64,000 nt of DNA from assembly GCA_002711995.1 (NCBI GenBank), contig PASN01000014.1, positions 186,001-250,000 on the forward strand. Reading direction: 5' to 3'. The notes under the pieces were generated by a model. That model was not told the origin of the DNA. It worked only from the letters and a program-made list of their open reading frames with translations, and ran no database searches. Position 1 is the first letter of the stretch; each line of letters starts with the position of its first letter. Below are positions 33,758-42,308 of this stretch, in pieces. The position numbers were made by a program, and so were the translations under genes. Source of the DNA: Halobacteriovoraceae bacterium. Its GTDB lineage: Bacteria; Bdellovibrionota; Bacteriovoracia; Bacteriovoracales; Bacteriovoracaceae.

Positions 33758-35260
33758 ATGTTGAGGGCCAAACCAATTAGCGGAGATTTACTTGAGCTTC
33801 AAAGAGAAATTCAAGGCTACGCCGATGAATTCGGCCTAGATTACTTCCCACAAGTTTTTGAAATGTGCGACTACGACACCATCAACATCCTTGCTGCCCA
33901 AGGTGGATTTCCGATTAGGTATCCACACTGGAAGTTTGGAATGGACTACGACCAGCTTTCAAAAGGCTACAGGTTTGGGATTCAAAAAATCTACGAAATG
34001 GTCATCAACTCAGACCCTTGTTACGCATATTTGTTAGAGGTCAACAACTGGTTGGATCAAAAGTTGGTTATGGCGCACGTCTACGGACACAATGACTTCT
34101 TCAAAAACAATATGTGGTTCTCCAATACCAATAGAAAAATGATGGATGTTATGGCAAACCATGGCACCAAAATTAGAAGGTACATGGAGAAGTACGGACA
34201 AGAAAAAGTTGAATCCTTTATCGACAAGGCCTTGTCCATCGAAAACCTTTTGGATATCAACCATCTCTTTGAAACCAATGAAGTTTTGGAGAGTAGGCGA
34301 AGAAAGGAAGAGCTCGCAAAGATCGAAGGCGAGAACGACGGCTACATGAACGATGACAGGTCTGCGGCGCTGAAAAGCTTTATGCGCGGGCAAGAGAAAA
34401 TTAAAAGCAATGATATAGGCCCTGAAGAGGAGGATGTTGCTGAGAAAAATGTCGGTCGTGGTGAGCGGGACATTATGCGCTTTCTTATTCAAAACGCTCC
34501 CATTGAAGAGTGGCAGGCCGATATACTTGGCTGTATAAGAGAAGAGGCCTATTACTTTCTGCCTCAAAGAATTACAAAGATTATGAATGAGGGCTGGGCA
34601 AGTTACTGGCACTCCACAATAATGACCACACGAGCGATGAACTCCAATGAGTTTATAGACTTTGCGGACAAACATGCTGGCGTCATGGTCATGAGCAAGC
34701 AGAATATCAACCCTTACAAAATTGGAATTGAGCTTTTCAGAGATATTGAGTTTCGTTGGAACACTGGCCGCTTTGGTAAAGACTACAATGAATGCGAGTC
34801 TTTGGAAGAGAAAGAGAACTGGAATAGGAATCTTGGGCTGGGTAGAGAAAAAATATTTGAGATTAGAAAATCTCACAATGACATCTCTTTTATTGATGAG
34901 TTTTTGACTCCTGAGTTTTGCAATCGCCAGCAGTTGTTTACTTATAAGTTCAATCCTCGAAGTTCACGTATGGAGATCGACACTCGTGACTTCCAGGCCA
35001 TAAAACAAAAGCTTCTGACTCAGTTAACAAACTTTGGACAGCCACTTATCCAAGTCGAGGATGCAAACTTCATGAATAGGAAGGAGCTCCTGCTTAAACA
35101 TGTTCATCAAGGCGTGGATTTGGATATGCAGTTTGCCTCTCAAACTATGTCTAATATCTTTGCTATTTGGAAAAGGCCCGTGAATCTATCCACTCAATAC
35201 GAAGACAAAGAAGTTGTTTTTCACTTTGATGGCAAGGAGATGAAGCAGCTAAACAAATAG
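33758..35260 (+). CDS. spoVR: SpoVR family protein
   Basis: This 500-residue protein is the third member of the prkA operon (E. coli YcgB). It has the family's N-terminal block DYFPQVFEMCDYDTINILAA followed by GFPIRYPHWKFGMDYDQLSK. It has PCYAYLLEVNNWLDQKLVMA with Cys and Glu, a VYGHNDFFKNN segment, and ESLEEKENWN. The biochemical function of SpoVR is unknown. The full-length frame is undamaged. Its last 12 bases overlap the convergent matrixin gene. Confidence 0.95.
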   Translation: MLRAKPISGDLLELQREIQGYADEFGLDYFPQVFEMCDYDTINILAAQGGFPIRYPHWKFGMDYDQLSKGYRFGIQKIYEMVINSDPCYAYLLEVNNWLDQKLVMAHVYGHNDFFKNNMWFSNTNRKMMDVMANHGTKIRRYMEKYGQEKVESFIDKALSIENLLDINHLFETNEVLESRRRKEELAKIEGENDGYMNDDRSAALKSFMRGQEKIKSNDIGPEEEDVAEKNVGRGERDIMRFLIQNAPIEEWQADILGCIREEAYYFLPQRITKIMNEGWASYWHSTIMTTRAMNSNEFIDFADKHAGVMVMSKQNINPYKIGIELFRDIEFRWNTGRFGKDYNECESLEEKENWNRNLGLGREKIFEIRKSHNDISFIDEFLTPEFCNRQQLFTYKFNPRSSRMEIDTRDFQAIKQKLLTQLTNFGQPLIQVEDANFMNRKELLLKHVHQGVDLDMQFASQTMSNIFAIWKRPVNLSTQYEDKEVVFHFDGKEMKQLNK

Positions 35261-36028
35261 CTTAAAAAGTTTTCTGCTATTAAATGCAAGGCCTGCTAAT
35301 AAAACTCCAAACAACGCGGAGGCCATAAAGCCTCCTGGAAAGTTGTCATTGTCGTCATTAGAGTTGTCTTGAATTGTTCCCATTGCACCTAATATTGGAA
35401 GAAAGTCGCAACCAAGCGCTGGCTCATCGTAAGGGTAGAGGTAAGTCACACCGTCAATGTCATCTTGGCCTAACCAAGTTTGAGTCTTTCCTGAAACACT
35501 GTAGTACATCAAATTGTGACTTATTTCTGTGTGGCCAAGACCGATGGCATGGCCTAACTCGTGAGCGATTACAGCGATTTGAGTGTTTCGATCTTGATCT
35601 GGCATAGCACTCTCAGAGCCTGCGTTAATTATTAGAACCGCCTGACAGTTGTCACCATTGCATTTCATGACCGCGCCACCCAGTGTTGTTGAGCTTGAAA
35701 AGGTTTCATTGCACCCGGCCAGGATGGTGTTGTTGGCCACAAGTCCGGAGTTGAGGATATCGCTGTGGGACTGGCCAGTAATGTCAATGTTTGTGATACC
35801 TTTGACGTTTAACTTAAGATCCGCAGTTGGGACTGCGTTCCAATAGTCGTCAGCAGCATCCTCAACAAGATCTCTAAAGGTTTCTGTGGAAAACCCCGCG
35901 CCTGTACAGTCTGTCAGTGAGACCAGCACATCTATTTCATTTTTTGCGAACCCTCTTCCTGTATTGGGATTCAGAGTTGAAGCAAAGAGGGAGAATGTGA
36001 AAACTAACGTAAAAAATAAAATTCTCAT
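35249..36028 (-). CDS. Exported matrixin-type metalloprotease with C-terminal membrane anchor
   Basis: This 259-residue protein starts at ATG 36028, which overlaps the preceding stop as ATGA; an ATG three codons earlier is less likely. It has a signal peptide (MRILFFTLVFTFSLFA). The zinc motif VIAHELGHAIGLGHTE, with three His and the catalytic Glu, is followed by the metzincin Met-turn region ISHNLMYYS. There is no obvious Cys-switch propeptide. The C-terminus has an Asp/Asn-rich linker, a hydrophobic helix (about residues 231-248) and basic residues (NSRKLFKLFV), the pattern of a sorting or membrane anchor. It is likely a surface or periplasmic protease. Confidence 0.85.
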   Translation of the reverse strand: MRILFFTLVFTFSLFASTLNPNTGRGFAKNEIDVLVSLTDCTGAGFSTETFRDLVEDAADDYWNAVPTADLKLNVKGITNIDITGQSHSDILNSGLVANNTILAGCNETFSSSTTLGGAVMKCNGDNCQAVLIINAGSESAMPDQDRNTQIAVIAHELGHAIGLGHTEISHNLMYYSVSGKTQTWLGQDDIDGVTYLYPYDEPALGCDFLPILGAMGTIQDNSNDDNDNFPGGFMASALFGVLLAGLAFNSRKLFKLFV

Positions 36029-36600
36029 AAATACCAATTGTAAGTAAGAATATAATTGAAGGCCCTGTTTTCCAAGTCTCTTGCATTCATCATATTAAAA
36101 TCTAACCGAACTGACCTATTAGGTTTGAGAAAAAATTCACCACCTAAATCAAGTGTGGTGTAGTAGGAATCTCTGGGACTCGAAAGAGCTGTATAGTCTG
36201 TGTAGCTGTCACCGTTTCTCAGGTTTATAGAGCCGCCATCTCCACTAATTCTTTGCCAATAAGTTGTGAAACCGTAGCGAATGATGAAAGAGGGATTTAA
36301 AATGTAGCTGAAGTTATAGTGATAAAATAGAATCCGCTTTCTCGTTTTTTTTGCACTCTCGTGATAGTAGGCAAGGCCTAACTCCGGCACAAAGTAATGA
36401 GCTCCAAACATATGAAATTGAAGGCCATAAGAGACGTAGGGTGTAAGTTCAAATTTGGTGGTGGCCCCAGAGTCGCTAGACTGGGATTTGCCAAAGTAAG
36501 GAACAAACGTTCCAGCGCTCACTAGATGAGCTGCTATGGCAGAGTTTGCTAGGCTAGTAAGAATGAGTGCCTGAATTAATATGGTTTTGAATAAGCTCAA
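36025..36600 (-). CDS. Small predicted outer-membrane beta-barrel protein
   Basis: This 191-residue protein has a signal peptide (MSLFKTILIQALILTSLANS, then AIA). Alternating hydrophobic/aromatic strands fill the rest (YVSYGLQFHMFGAHYFVPEL, FYHYNFSYILNPSFIIRYGF), and the end is aromatic (YILTYNWYL). Size suggests eight strands. It overlaps the aminotransferase upstream by 47 bases and the protease downstream by 4, so all three are one operon. No family was recognised. Confidence 0.65.
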   Translation of the reverse strand: MSLFKTILIQALILTSLANSAIAAHLVSAGTFVPYFGKSQSSDSGATTKFELTPYVSYGLQFHMFGAHYFVPELGLAYYHESAKKTRKRILFYHYNFSYILNPSFIIRYGFTTYWQRISGDGGSINLRNGDSYTDYTALSSPRDSYYTTLDLGGEFFLKPNRSVRLDFNMMNARDLENRAFNYILTYNWYL

Positions 36601-37438
36601 TATAACACTTCCTTAGTGCCTCGGTTACTGGCCTTTGGGCACTGGATTCAGCGTATATTTTGGAGTCAAGTTTGTAAACTGGCATGATGCCTTTGGTGGA
36701 TGATGTAATGAAGATCTCGTCAGCATCGATTAGCTCTTGAGTTGTGATCGCCCTCTCCTCAAAATCAAATTTATTCGCAATGCATAAATCTATTACTTTT
36801 GCTCGGGTTATACCTTTTAAAAGCCCTGATGTTGGATGTGGAGTCATTACTTTGCCATTCTTTACAATCCAAATGTTGAAAGTTGTGCCCTCTGTGACTT
36901 CTCCGGCCTGATTTGCCATAACCGCGTCATCAGCACCCACAAGCTTTGCCTCTTGAAGGGCAAGAATGTTGTTTAAGTAATTTCCACTCTTTGCATTGGG
37001 GTCAAGGCTTCGTTTATCATTTCTGACCCTTGAAACCAGACTTAAATGAAGCCCTTTATCGTAGAGCTCTGAGGAGTATTGAATATTTGGTTTAATGTAG
37101 ATGACCACGTTCTGGCGAAAATCTGCTGTTCCAATACTTAAATCGCTTTCTCCACGGGTGACAATTACTCTTGCATAAGTCTCGTCAAGGTTGGAGGCCT
37201 TGGCGGTTGAAATGAGTCTATCAATAAGCTCTTCGCGATCAATCTGCAAGTCCATGCCTATGAGTCTTGCGGAGTTCCACAATCTATCTAAGTGCTCTTC
37301 TAGAAAGACGAAGGTTCGAGAGTTTGAATAGGTTACTTCGTATATAGAATCGCCAAATAAGAAACCACGATCAAAAACACTTATTTTTGCTTCTTCTTCA
37401 CCGACAATTTTCCCATTAATATTTATGAACTTGGACAT
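36554..37438 (-). CDS. Class IV PLP aminotransferase (BCAT/DAAT/ADC-lyase family)
   Basis: This 294-residue protein is taken from MSKFININGKIVGEEEAKIS, the normal family start; the frame extends 17 codons further without homology. It has SVFDRGFLFGDSIYEV (Arg for substrate phosphate), YARVIVTRGESD, and KSGNYLNNILALQEAKL with the PLP lysine near residue 157. EVTEGTTFNIWIVK follows, then GLLKGITRAKVIDLC. It could be a branched-chain aminotransferase, a D-amino-acid transaminase or aminodeoxychorismate lyase; the sequence alone does not decide. Confidence 0.85.
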   Translation of the reverse strand: MSKFININGKIVGEEEAKISVFDRGFLFGDSIYEVTYSNSRTFVFLEEHLDRLWNSARLIGMDLQIDREELIDRLISTAKASNLDETYARVIVTRGESDLSIGTADFRQNVVIYIKPNIQYSSELYDKGLHLSLVSRVRNDKRSLDPNAKSGNYLNNILALQEAKLVGADDAVMANQAGEVTEGTTFNIWIVKNGKVMTPHPTSGLLKGITRAKVIDLCIANKFDFEERAITTQELIDADEIFITSSTKGIMPVYKLDSKIYAESSAQRPVTEALRKCYIELIQNHINSGTHSY

Positions 37439-37503
37439 GCATCTGCTCTTTTTTTTCGAGATATTAATGGAATAGGGCCAAGTGCGCAAGGTATTTTGAA
37501 GCG

Positions 37504-38928
37504 TTAAAGGCCTGGAATTAGTTCTATTTGGGCGTCCTCTAGTTCTTCAATATTCTTTTGGTTTATAAAAAACGTCTCTTCTAAAGGGTTTACTGTAAAA
37601 GTCTCTGTGTACGCTTCCAAGAGGTTGTCTGAATCTTGAAATACAGGGTCTTCTCTGTCTGCAAGAAGAGTAAGGTCTTCCCAAACCAGCATATGGGCGC
37701 GGATCCAACAAGCATGTCCATCCTTTTGAGTACAGGCCTTGTTTGTGTACTTGAAGAGCTCTTCCGGCGCCTTGGAAACAAAGGAGTTGTATGCAAGAAG
37801 TTGATTAACCTCCAGGGGAGTCTGTCCCTGTTTGTTTTTAATAATTGTCTTAAGGTTCTCCCTTGCTTCTTCATGCTTGTTTGCTTTGGTTAAAAAAGCT
37901 GCCTGCAGAGCTAGGCGCTGGTTGTTGTTTTGGGAGGTGGTGTCCAGCATCTTGGAAAATTTCGCTCCATCTTCCCATTGATTTAGCCGCCAAGCTGTTG
38001 GAAGAATTCTTTCCAGAGCATTTTGAGAGTTGCTTTTTCTTTTTAACGCCAGTTTAAATTGTGCGTAGGCCAGCTCATATTTTGATTGGGCAAGGTATAG
38101 GTTCCCTTTAATATTCTCCGAGTTTGGAGTTGAAAGGTCCTCTATAAGTTCGTAGGCCTTAACTATTTCTCCTTGCCTGTAATAAAGCAGGCCTAGAAGT
38201 TCTCGAGTACGAGGATTTCTAAAAATCTCTCCCGATAAGTAGGGGATTCTTGCCAAAATTGTATCAGGTTCATTCAAGTAAAGGGCCAGCTTCAAATAGA
38301 GCCTCAAGAGGTCTCCTCTTTCGTTTTCAATGTTTACGCCGTCTAGAGGGCTTGCGGCAACTTTGGTTTCCTGCTCAAACTTTAATGCGACGAGAGCATC
38401 CATCCACAAATTGTTTGATGTGGCCTTGCCAGCTAAGTATCTTCTACAGTTTCTCCAGTTTTCACTTGCTTCCGAGGCCTTGTCTACGATGATGTAGTTT
38501 AACGTCTCCATTAAACATATCTTGTCTTTATATTTTATTCTGGAGAGTTCCTTTTGCTGCAATACTTCAAGGCTTTTTGAATAGTTCCCAGTAATAAACT
38601 CCAAGATTGCAAGGTATCTTGCCTGAATCGGCATGGAAAAATTTTTGTCGTATTTTGCGTCAAGAAGAAGAATCCTGGCCAAGGAATAGTCGCCGTTTAT
38701 TATGGCCAACTTAATGCGGGCAAGAGCGTTAACAATGGAGTTTACTTTGTTGTGTTTCTTTTCCAATGCCACTTCCTTGTCCTGTGCCTTTGAAGTGGGG
38801 AATTGAAGATCCTCCCGATACTCTCTAATATAGGTTGGCATGAAATCCATGGATTTCTCATGGTCTTTTGGCTGACCAAAACTTAAGGCCTGAGCAGAAA
38901 TGACCACAATGGCTAAAAACTTCTTCAT
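37504..38928 (-). CDS. Exported TPR-repeat protein
   Basis: This 474-residue protein is taken from MKKFLAIVVISAQALSFG, a clean signal peptide with AGG about 9 bases upstream; the frame itself extends 14 codons further. The body is helical with TPR-like units, for example SLARILLLDAKYDKNFSMPI, YRQGEIVKAYELIEDL, AQSKYELAYAQFKLALKRKS and TKANKHEEARENLKTI. It is probably a periplasmic scaffold. It lies 65 bases from the aminotransferase gene on the same strand and is divergent from the gene at 38970 with a 41-base gap. Confidence 0.7.
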   Translation of the reverse strand: MKKFLAIVVISAQALSFGQPKDHEKSMDFMPTYIREYREDLQFPTSKAQDKEVALEKKHNKVNSIVNALARIKLAIINGDYSLARILLLDAKYDKNFSMPIQARYLAILEFITGNYSKSLEVLQQKELSRIKYKDKICLMETLNYIIVDKASEASENWRNCRRYLAGKATSNNLWMDALVALKFEQETKVAASPLDGVNIENERGDLLRLYLKLALYLNEPDTILARIPYLSGEIFRNPRTRELLGLLYYRQGEIVKAYELIEDLSTPNSENIKGNLYLAQSKYELAYAQFKLALKRKSNSQNALERILPTAWRLNQWEDGAKFSKMLDTTSQNNNQRLALQAAFLTKANKHEEARENLKTIIKNKQGQTPLEVNQLLAYNSFVSKAPEELFKYTNKACTQKDGHACWIRAHMLVWEDLTLLADREDPVFQDSDNLLEAYTETFTVNPLEETFFINQKNIEELEDAQIELIPGL

Positions 38929-38969
38929 CTTATTTAACCTATCGTAATTTTGTGTCGATATATTAAACA

Positions 38970-40586
38970 ATGAAAGTAAGTATAGTGTTTATTTCCTGTC
39001 TGTTTTACTCGGTCGCAAGTGCCCTTGTGCCTTTAAAGGGAATTGTGAAGGGAGAGGTGGAGGATGTTGTTCAATACGACCCGCTTACTTCAATCTTTTC
39101 CCAAAGGTTCAATAAAGAAGACCCGGACAAGAATGAAAAAAGAAAATTTAAAATCTTTGAAGGAATGTTTAATCAAGCGGTGAATCTTTTGGACTCTTGC
39201 CAAGTGGAGAGGTACTACAACTATCCTGCCAAATGGGAAGAAGATAGCGCTAAAAGAAGTGTTGTGGGGGCGTTGCAGTTTGTTGGACTTGATCATAGTG
39301 TCAAAGCAATCGCCAAATATTCAAGAACTTTGGACATATCAGAAGAATCCTATAGAAATCTTGTGAATAATTTAGTGGTCAACACCTGCTCAGAAAACAT
39401 TACCGTTTATAGTAAGAAACTTCTGAAAAACAATCTTTTAAATTACTACCAAAATGATGTGAACTTTGAAGTTCCTAGCTTAAAGGGATCACCGTATTTT
39501 GGCCCTGACTTAATTGTCCAGAGTGAAAGTGTTGAGGCCAAAAAGAAAGAGCTGAACTATGCCATAAAAAGTTTTCGGGCATTATGCTCGTGGGATGGGG
39601 ACACAGACAATTATGCCTTATTGCCACCTTTTCTGCAAAACCCAATAGTAATGGCCCAAATTATTAACCATATGACTGGAAAGGATCTCCGGTATAAGGA
39701 AGACATAGAAGAGACTGTATTAAAAGATGTGCCAGACACAGCGAAGGTTGCTTGTGAAAACTTAGTGTGTAGAAAAAGAAGCGACTCTGCCTTTACTAGA
39801 CTTTTTCCTAGGATGGTTGGATCAACAGATTTAAGAGATGATCTTGAGTTGTTGTATTGTAATCACTTTAGGGAAACGAGTATTAAAACTTTAGGAGCAA
39901 GCAAAACTGTAAAGCGTTGGATAAAGGCCCAAAGTTTAGAAGAGTCAAAAATCCAGGGGATGTATCTTGTGTCGCTTCTTTCTGGCTATTCAGACCCTAT
40001 ATACTCTGCAAAAGATTATGGTGACATAAAAAAAATGTACTCAAAGACATTTGAAAACCGTTGGGACGTATGGAGTAATGAAAAGACTGAGCAATTAGTG
40101 CTTGATCTCTTGTACGAAGAGTCCCTTTATGTTGACCTTGCTCCTGAAAATGAAATTTTAAGTGCTAGGGGGGACTTTGATCTAGTGTTCGACTTCAATT
40201 TAGGGGAACTGGATCGAGAGGTGAAAGTTGTAGACAAGATCTCAGCAAGCTTTAATTTGAAGTTTCCAAAAAGTTATTTTCGTTGGATAAGAGGCGCTTA
40301 CATCCAGGCGATCAACAAGAGTCGCTACAAAGAGCAGGGAAATTTGGAGAAGCGATTTGCTGAGTACATAGACCTTCAACTCCAGTCCAAGAAAAAGTAC
40401 TTTAAAGCGAAGCTCTGGAATAAGGCACTTTCCATTATTATGGCCAATGAGCTCTTAAAAAGATTAAGCTCCTACAATGGCAAGAAATTCAAAGATCTAG
40501 GACATGAAGAACTTGTTGTTCCGGTTAAATTTCGTTTCGGTTTGTTTGCTCTAAAATATCTAAGAGACAAATATAAATTAAAATGA
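38970..40586 (+). CDS. Exported hypothetical protein, 538 aa
   Basis: It has a signal peptide (MKVSIVFISCLFYSVASA) followed by a large, soluble, mixed alpha/beta sequence with at least seven cysteines after the signal (for example LLDSCQVERYYNYPAKW, TCSENIT, FRALCSWDGD, KVACENLVCRKR, LLYCNHF). These may form disulphides in the periplasm. No family was recognised. There is no strong ribosome site at 38970, but an ATG with a signal peptide directly after it is convincing. It is monocistronic, upstream of rpoH. Confidence 0.65.
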   Translation: MKVSIVFISCLFYSVASALVPLKGIVKGEVEDVVQYDPLTSIFSQRFNKEDPDKNEKRKFKIFEGMFNQAVNLLDSCQVERYYNYPAKWEEDSAKRSVVGALQFVGLDHSVKAIAKYSRTLDISEESYRNLVNNLVVNTCSENITVYSKKLLKNNLLNYYQNDVNFEVPSLKGSPYFGPDLIVQSESVEAKKKELNYAIKSFRALCSWDGDTDNYALLPPFLQNPIVMAQIINHMTGKDLRYKEDIEETVLKDVPDTAKVACENLVCRKRSDSAFTRLFPRMVGSTDLRDDLELLYCNHFRETSIKTLGASKTVKRWIKAQSLEESKIQGMYLVSLLSGYSDPIYSAKDYGDIKKMYSKTFENRWDVWSNEKTEQLVLDLLYEESLYVDLAPENEILSARGDFDLVFDFNLGELDREVKVVDKISASFNLKFPKSYFRWIRGAYIQAINKSRYKEQGNLEKRFAEYIDLQLQSKKKYFKAKLWNKALSIIMANELLKRLSSYNGKKFKDLGHEELVVPVKFRFGLFALKYLRDKYKLK

Positions 40587-40655
40587 CTTCCATAGGTTGA
40601 CTTTTTTGACTTTAAAACCAACTTTTGAACTGTATTACTAAACAGAAGGAAACCC

Positions 40656-41699
40656 TTGAGCAGTAAAAACGATAAAGATAGAAAAACCCTTGAAGGGGAG
40701 GTTCTCGGCCCAGAGGAACAAAATGAGGTCTTTGAAGAGTTGGATGAGGAGTTCTCTGGCCTGGCCTCCGAATCAGATCAAACAGAGGAGGAGCAAATAG
40801 AGGCGTTAGAGACTCTATTGCCAACTATTGGAACAAGCAAAGACCTTGCAAAGACACAACAAGTTAAGCCTCACGACCCACTATACCAATATATTAAAGA
40901 GATTAGTCAGTACAAGCTTCTAGAAAGGGACGAAGAGGAGAGACTTATAAAGCAACTCACCGAAACGGGAGATATTGAGGCTGCTAAAAAGCTTGTCGTG
41001 GCAAACCTTCGATTAGTCGTTAAAATTGCGATGGAATATAGGAATGCCTATAAAAACATTATGGACCTTATCCAAGAGGGTAATATAGGTCTCATGAAGG
41101 CGGTTTCTAAATACAATCCAGAAAAAGGCGCAAAGCTTTCTTACTATGCTAGTTGGTGGATCAAGTCTTACATATTGAAATTCATATTGGACAATTTTAG
41201 GTTAATCAAAATTGGAACCACTGCAGAGCAGAAGAAGCTGTTTTACAATCTCATGAGAGAAAAAGAACGCCTGATGAACCAGGGTATCGAACCTGAACAC
41301 AAGCTGTTGAGTGAGAACCTGGGTGTGTCTGAAAAGGCAGTTAAGGAAATGGATCTTAGACTTAGTTCAAGTGGCGCGGAGATGAGTCTTGACCAAAAAC
41401 TTGGAGAGGATAGTGGTTCAGCAAGCTTCTTGGACACATTACCTGGTTCGGATATTCCCATTGATGATAATCTAGGCCATCTGGAGTCACTAGAAATTCT
41501 AGAGGATCAATTAAAAAACTTCATAGAAGAGCTAAAGCCAAGAGACAAAGAAATCTTCAAAAAACGACTGCTTAGCGAAGTTCCTCCATCACTTCAAAGT
41601 ATAGCTGATGATTATGGTGTCTCCAGGGAAAGGATTCGCCAAATTGAGGCCAGACTCATCGAGAAATTAAAGGTTTACATGTCCGATTATTTAGGGTAA
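40656..41699 (+). CDS. rpoH: Heat-shock sigma factor sigma-32
   Basis: This 347-residue sigma factor starts at TTG 40656 with AGAAGGAAA upstream. Residues 1-75 are an acidic extension absent from E. coli RpoH. Region 2 follows: LVVANLRLVVKIAMEYRNAY, MDLIQEGNIGLMKAVSKYNP and YYASWWIKSYILKF. An RpoH-box-like EQKKLFYNLMREK sits just after region 2.4. Region 4.2 is SIADDYGVSRERIRQIEARL. The RpoH box distinguishes it from sigma-70. It would direct chaperone and protease genes. The acidic N-terminal extension is an unusual feature. Confidence 0.9.
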   Translation: MSSKNDKDRKTLEGEVLGPEEQNEVFEELDEEFSGLASESDQTEEEQIEALETLLPTIGTSKDLAKTQQVKPHDPLYQYIKEISQYKLLERDEEERLIKQLTETGDIEAAKKLVVANLRLVVKIAMEYRNAYKNIMDLIQEGNIGLMKAVSKYNPEKGAKLSYYASWWIKSYILKFILDNFRLIKIGTTAEQKKLFYNLMREKERLMNQGIEPEHKLLSENLGVSEKAVKEMDLRLSSSGAEMSLDQKLGEDSGSASFLDTLPGSDIPIDDNLGHLESLEILEDQLKNFIEELKPRDKEIFKKRLLSEVPPSLQSIADDYGVSRERIRQIEARLIEKLKVYMSDYLG

Positions 41700-41797
41700 A
41701 AGTAGCCCTTAAATTTTAATCTAGAAAGATTGATTCGTATTAGATCAACCTTCTCTCGGTTACAAAGGTATTTTTGTTACTTGGAAAGGAGAAAAGC

Positions 41798-42064
41798 ATG
41801 CTAACAAAAGAAAGAAGAGCAGAACTTGTTCAAAAGTTCGGTGGAAGCGAGAAAAACTCTGGTAAAGCTGAAGTTCAAATCGCGATCATGACAGAAAGAA
41901 TTAGCTATTTGACTACTCACTTTGGTTCTCACAAGTTGGACCATCACTCTAAGAGAGGTCTAATGAAGCTAATTGGTAGAAGAAGAAGAATGCTTCGCTA
42001 CCTAAATAAAAAATCCGCTGATAGATATCAAGCGGTAATCAAAGAACTAGGTCTTAGAAAGTAA
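41798..42064 (+). CDS. rpsO: 30S ribosomal protein S15
   Basis: This 88-residue protein starts at ATG 41798, 7 bases after AAAGGAG. Its motifs include GSEKNSGKAEVQIAIMTERI, LTTHFGSHKLDHHSKRGLMK and RRRMLRYLNKKSADRY, all standard for S15, which binds 16S rRNA helix 22 and nucleates platform assembly. The rpsO-pnp order is conserved in most bacteria. The 100-base leader has short inverted repeats (for example TTGAT/ATCAA) that may be the S15 autoregulatory site (not demonstrable here). A strong terminator follows. Confidence 0.97.
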   Translation: MLTKERRAELVQKFGGSEKNSGKAEVQIAIMTERISYLTTHFGSHKLDHHSKRGLMKLIGRRRRMLRYLNKKSADRYQAVIKELGLRK

Positions 42065-42068
42065 TTAT

Positions 42069-42098
42069 AAGGGAGTCTATTGACTCCCTTTTTTCTTT
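42069..42098 (+). terminator. Rho-independent terminator after rpsO
   Basis: AAGGGAGTC (42069-42077) pairs with GACTCCCTT (42082-42090) around the loop TATT and is followed by ttttctttt. The hairpin starts five bases after the rpsO stop codon and separates rpsO from pnp, unless read through. Confidence 0.88.
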
Positions 42099-42258
42099 TA
42101 AAACCGATCAAGAATTACTAAGATTTTTATGACAAAGTTGATGGATTATCAGGGCAGTTTTAAAGGATATATGGCCTAAAAACAGTGTTTTTTGAGCTTT
42201 ATATCTTTTAAACCTGCAATCATCTATCTCCTTTTGTCATTTGATATTTAAATTGCTC

Positions 42259-42281
42259 AAGCAAAGGGTTTTGCTTTGCTT
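42259..42281 (+). promoter_or_regulatory. pnp leader hairpin
   Basis: AAGCAAAG (42259-42266) and CTTTGCTT (42274-42281) form an 8-bp stem with a 7-base loop, 27 bases upstream of the pnp ATG. In E. coli the pnp leader carries an RNase III-cleaved stem through which PNPase represses itself. This hairpin is in the right place but is much shorter, so the analogy is tentative. No other gene-like content is seen between the rpsO terminator and pnp. Confidence 0.4.
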
Positions 42282-42308
42282 AGGCTCGACAAAGTTCAAG
42301 GAGAAAAC

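Noticed and set aside
34034-34876. 280-residue minus-strand frame opposite spoVR
   Set aside because: Shadow of the conserved SpoVR coding sequence; no start signal or recognisable domain.
42065-42308. Riboswitch ahead of pnp
   Set aside because: Only the rpsO terminator and one short hairpin are visible; no conserved aptamer pattern is recognised.
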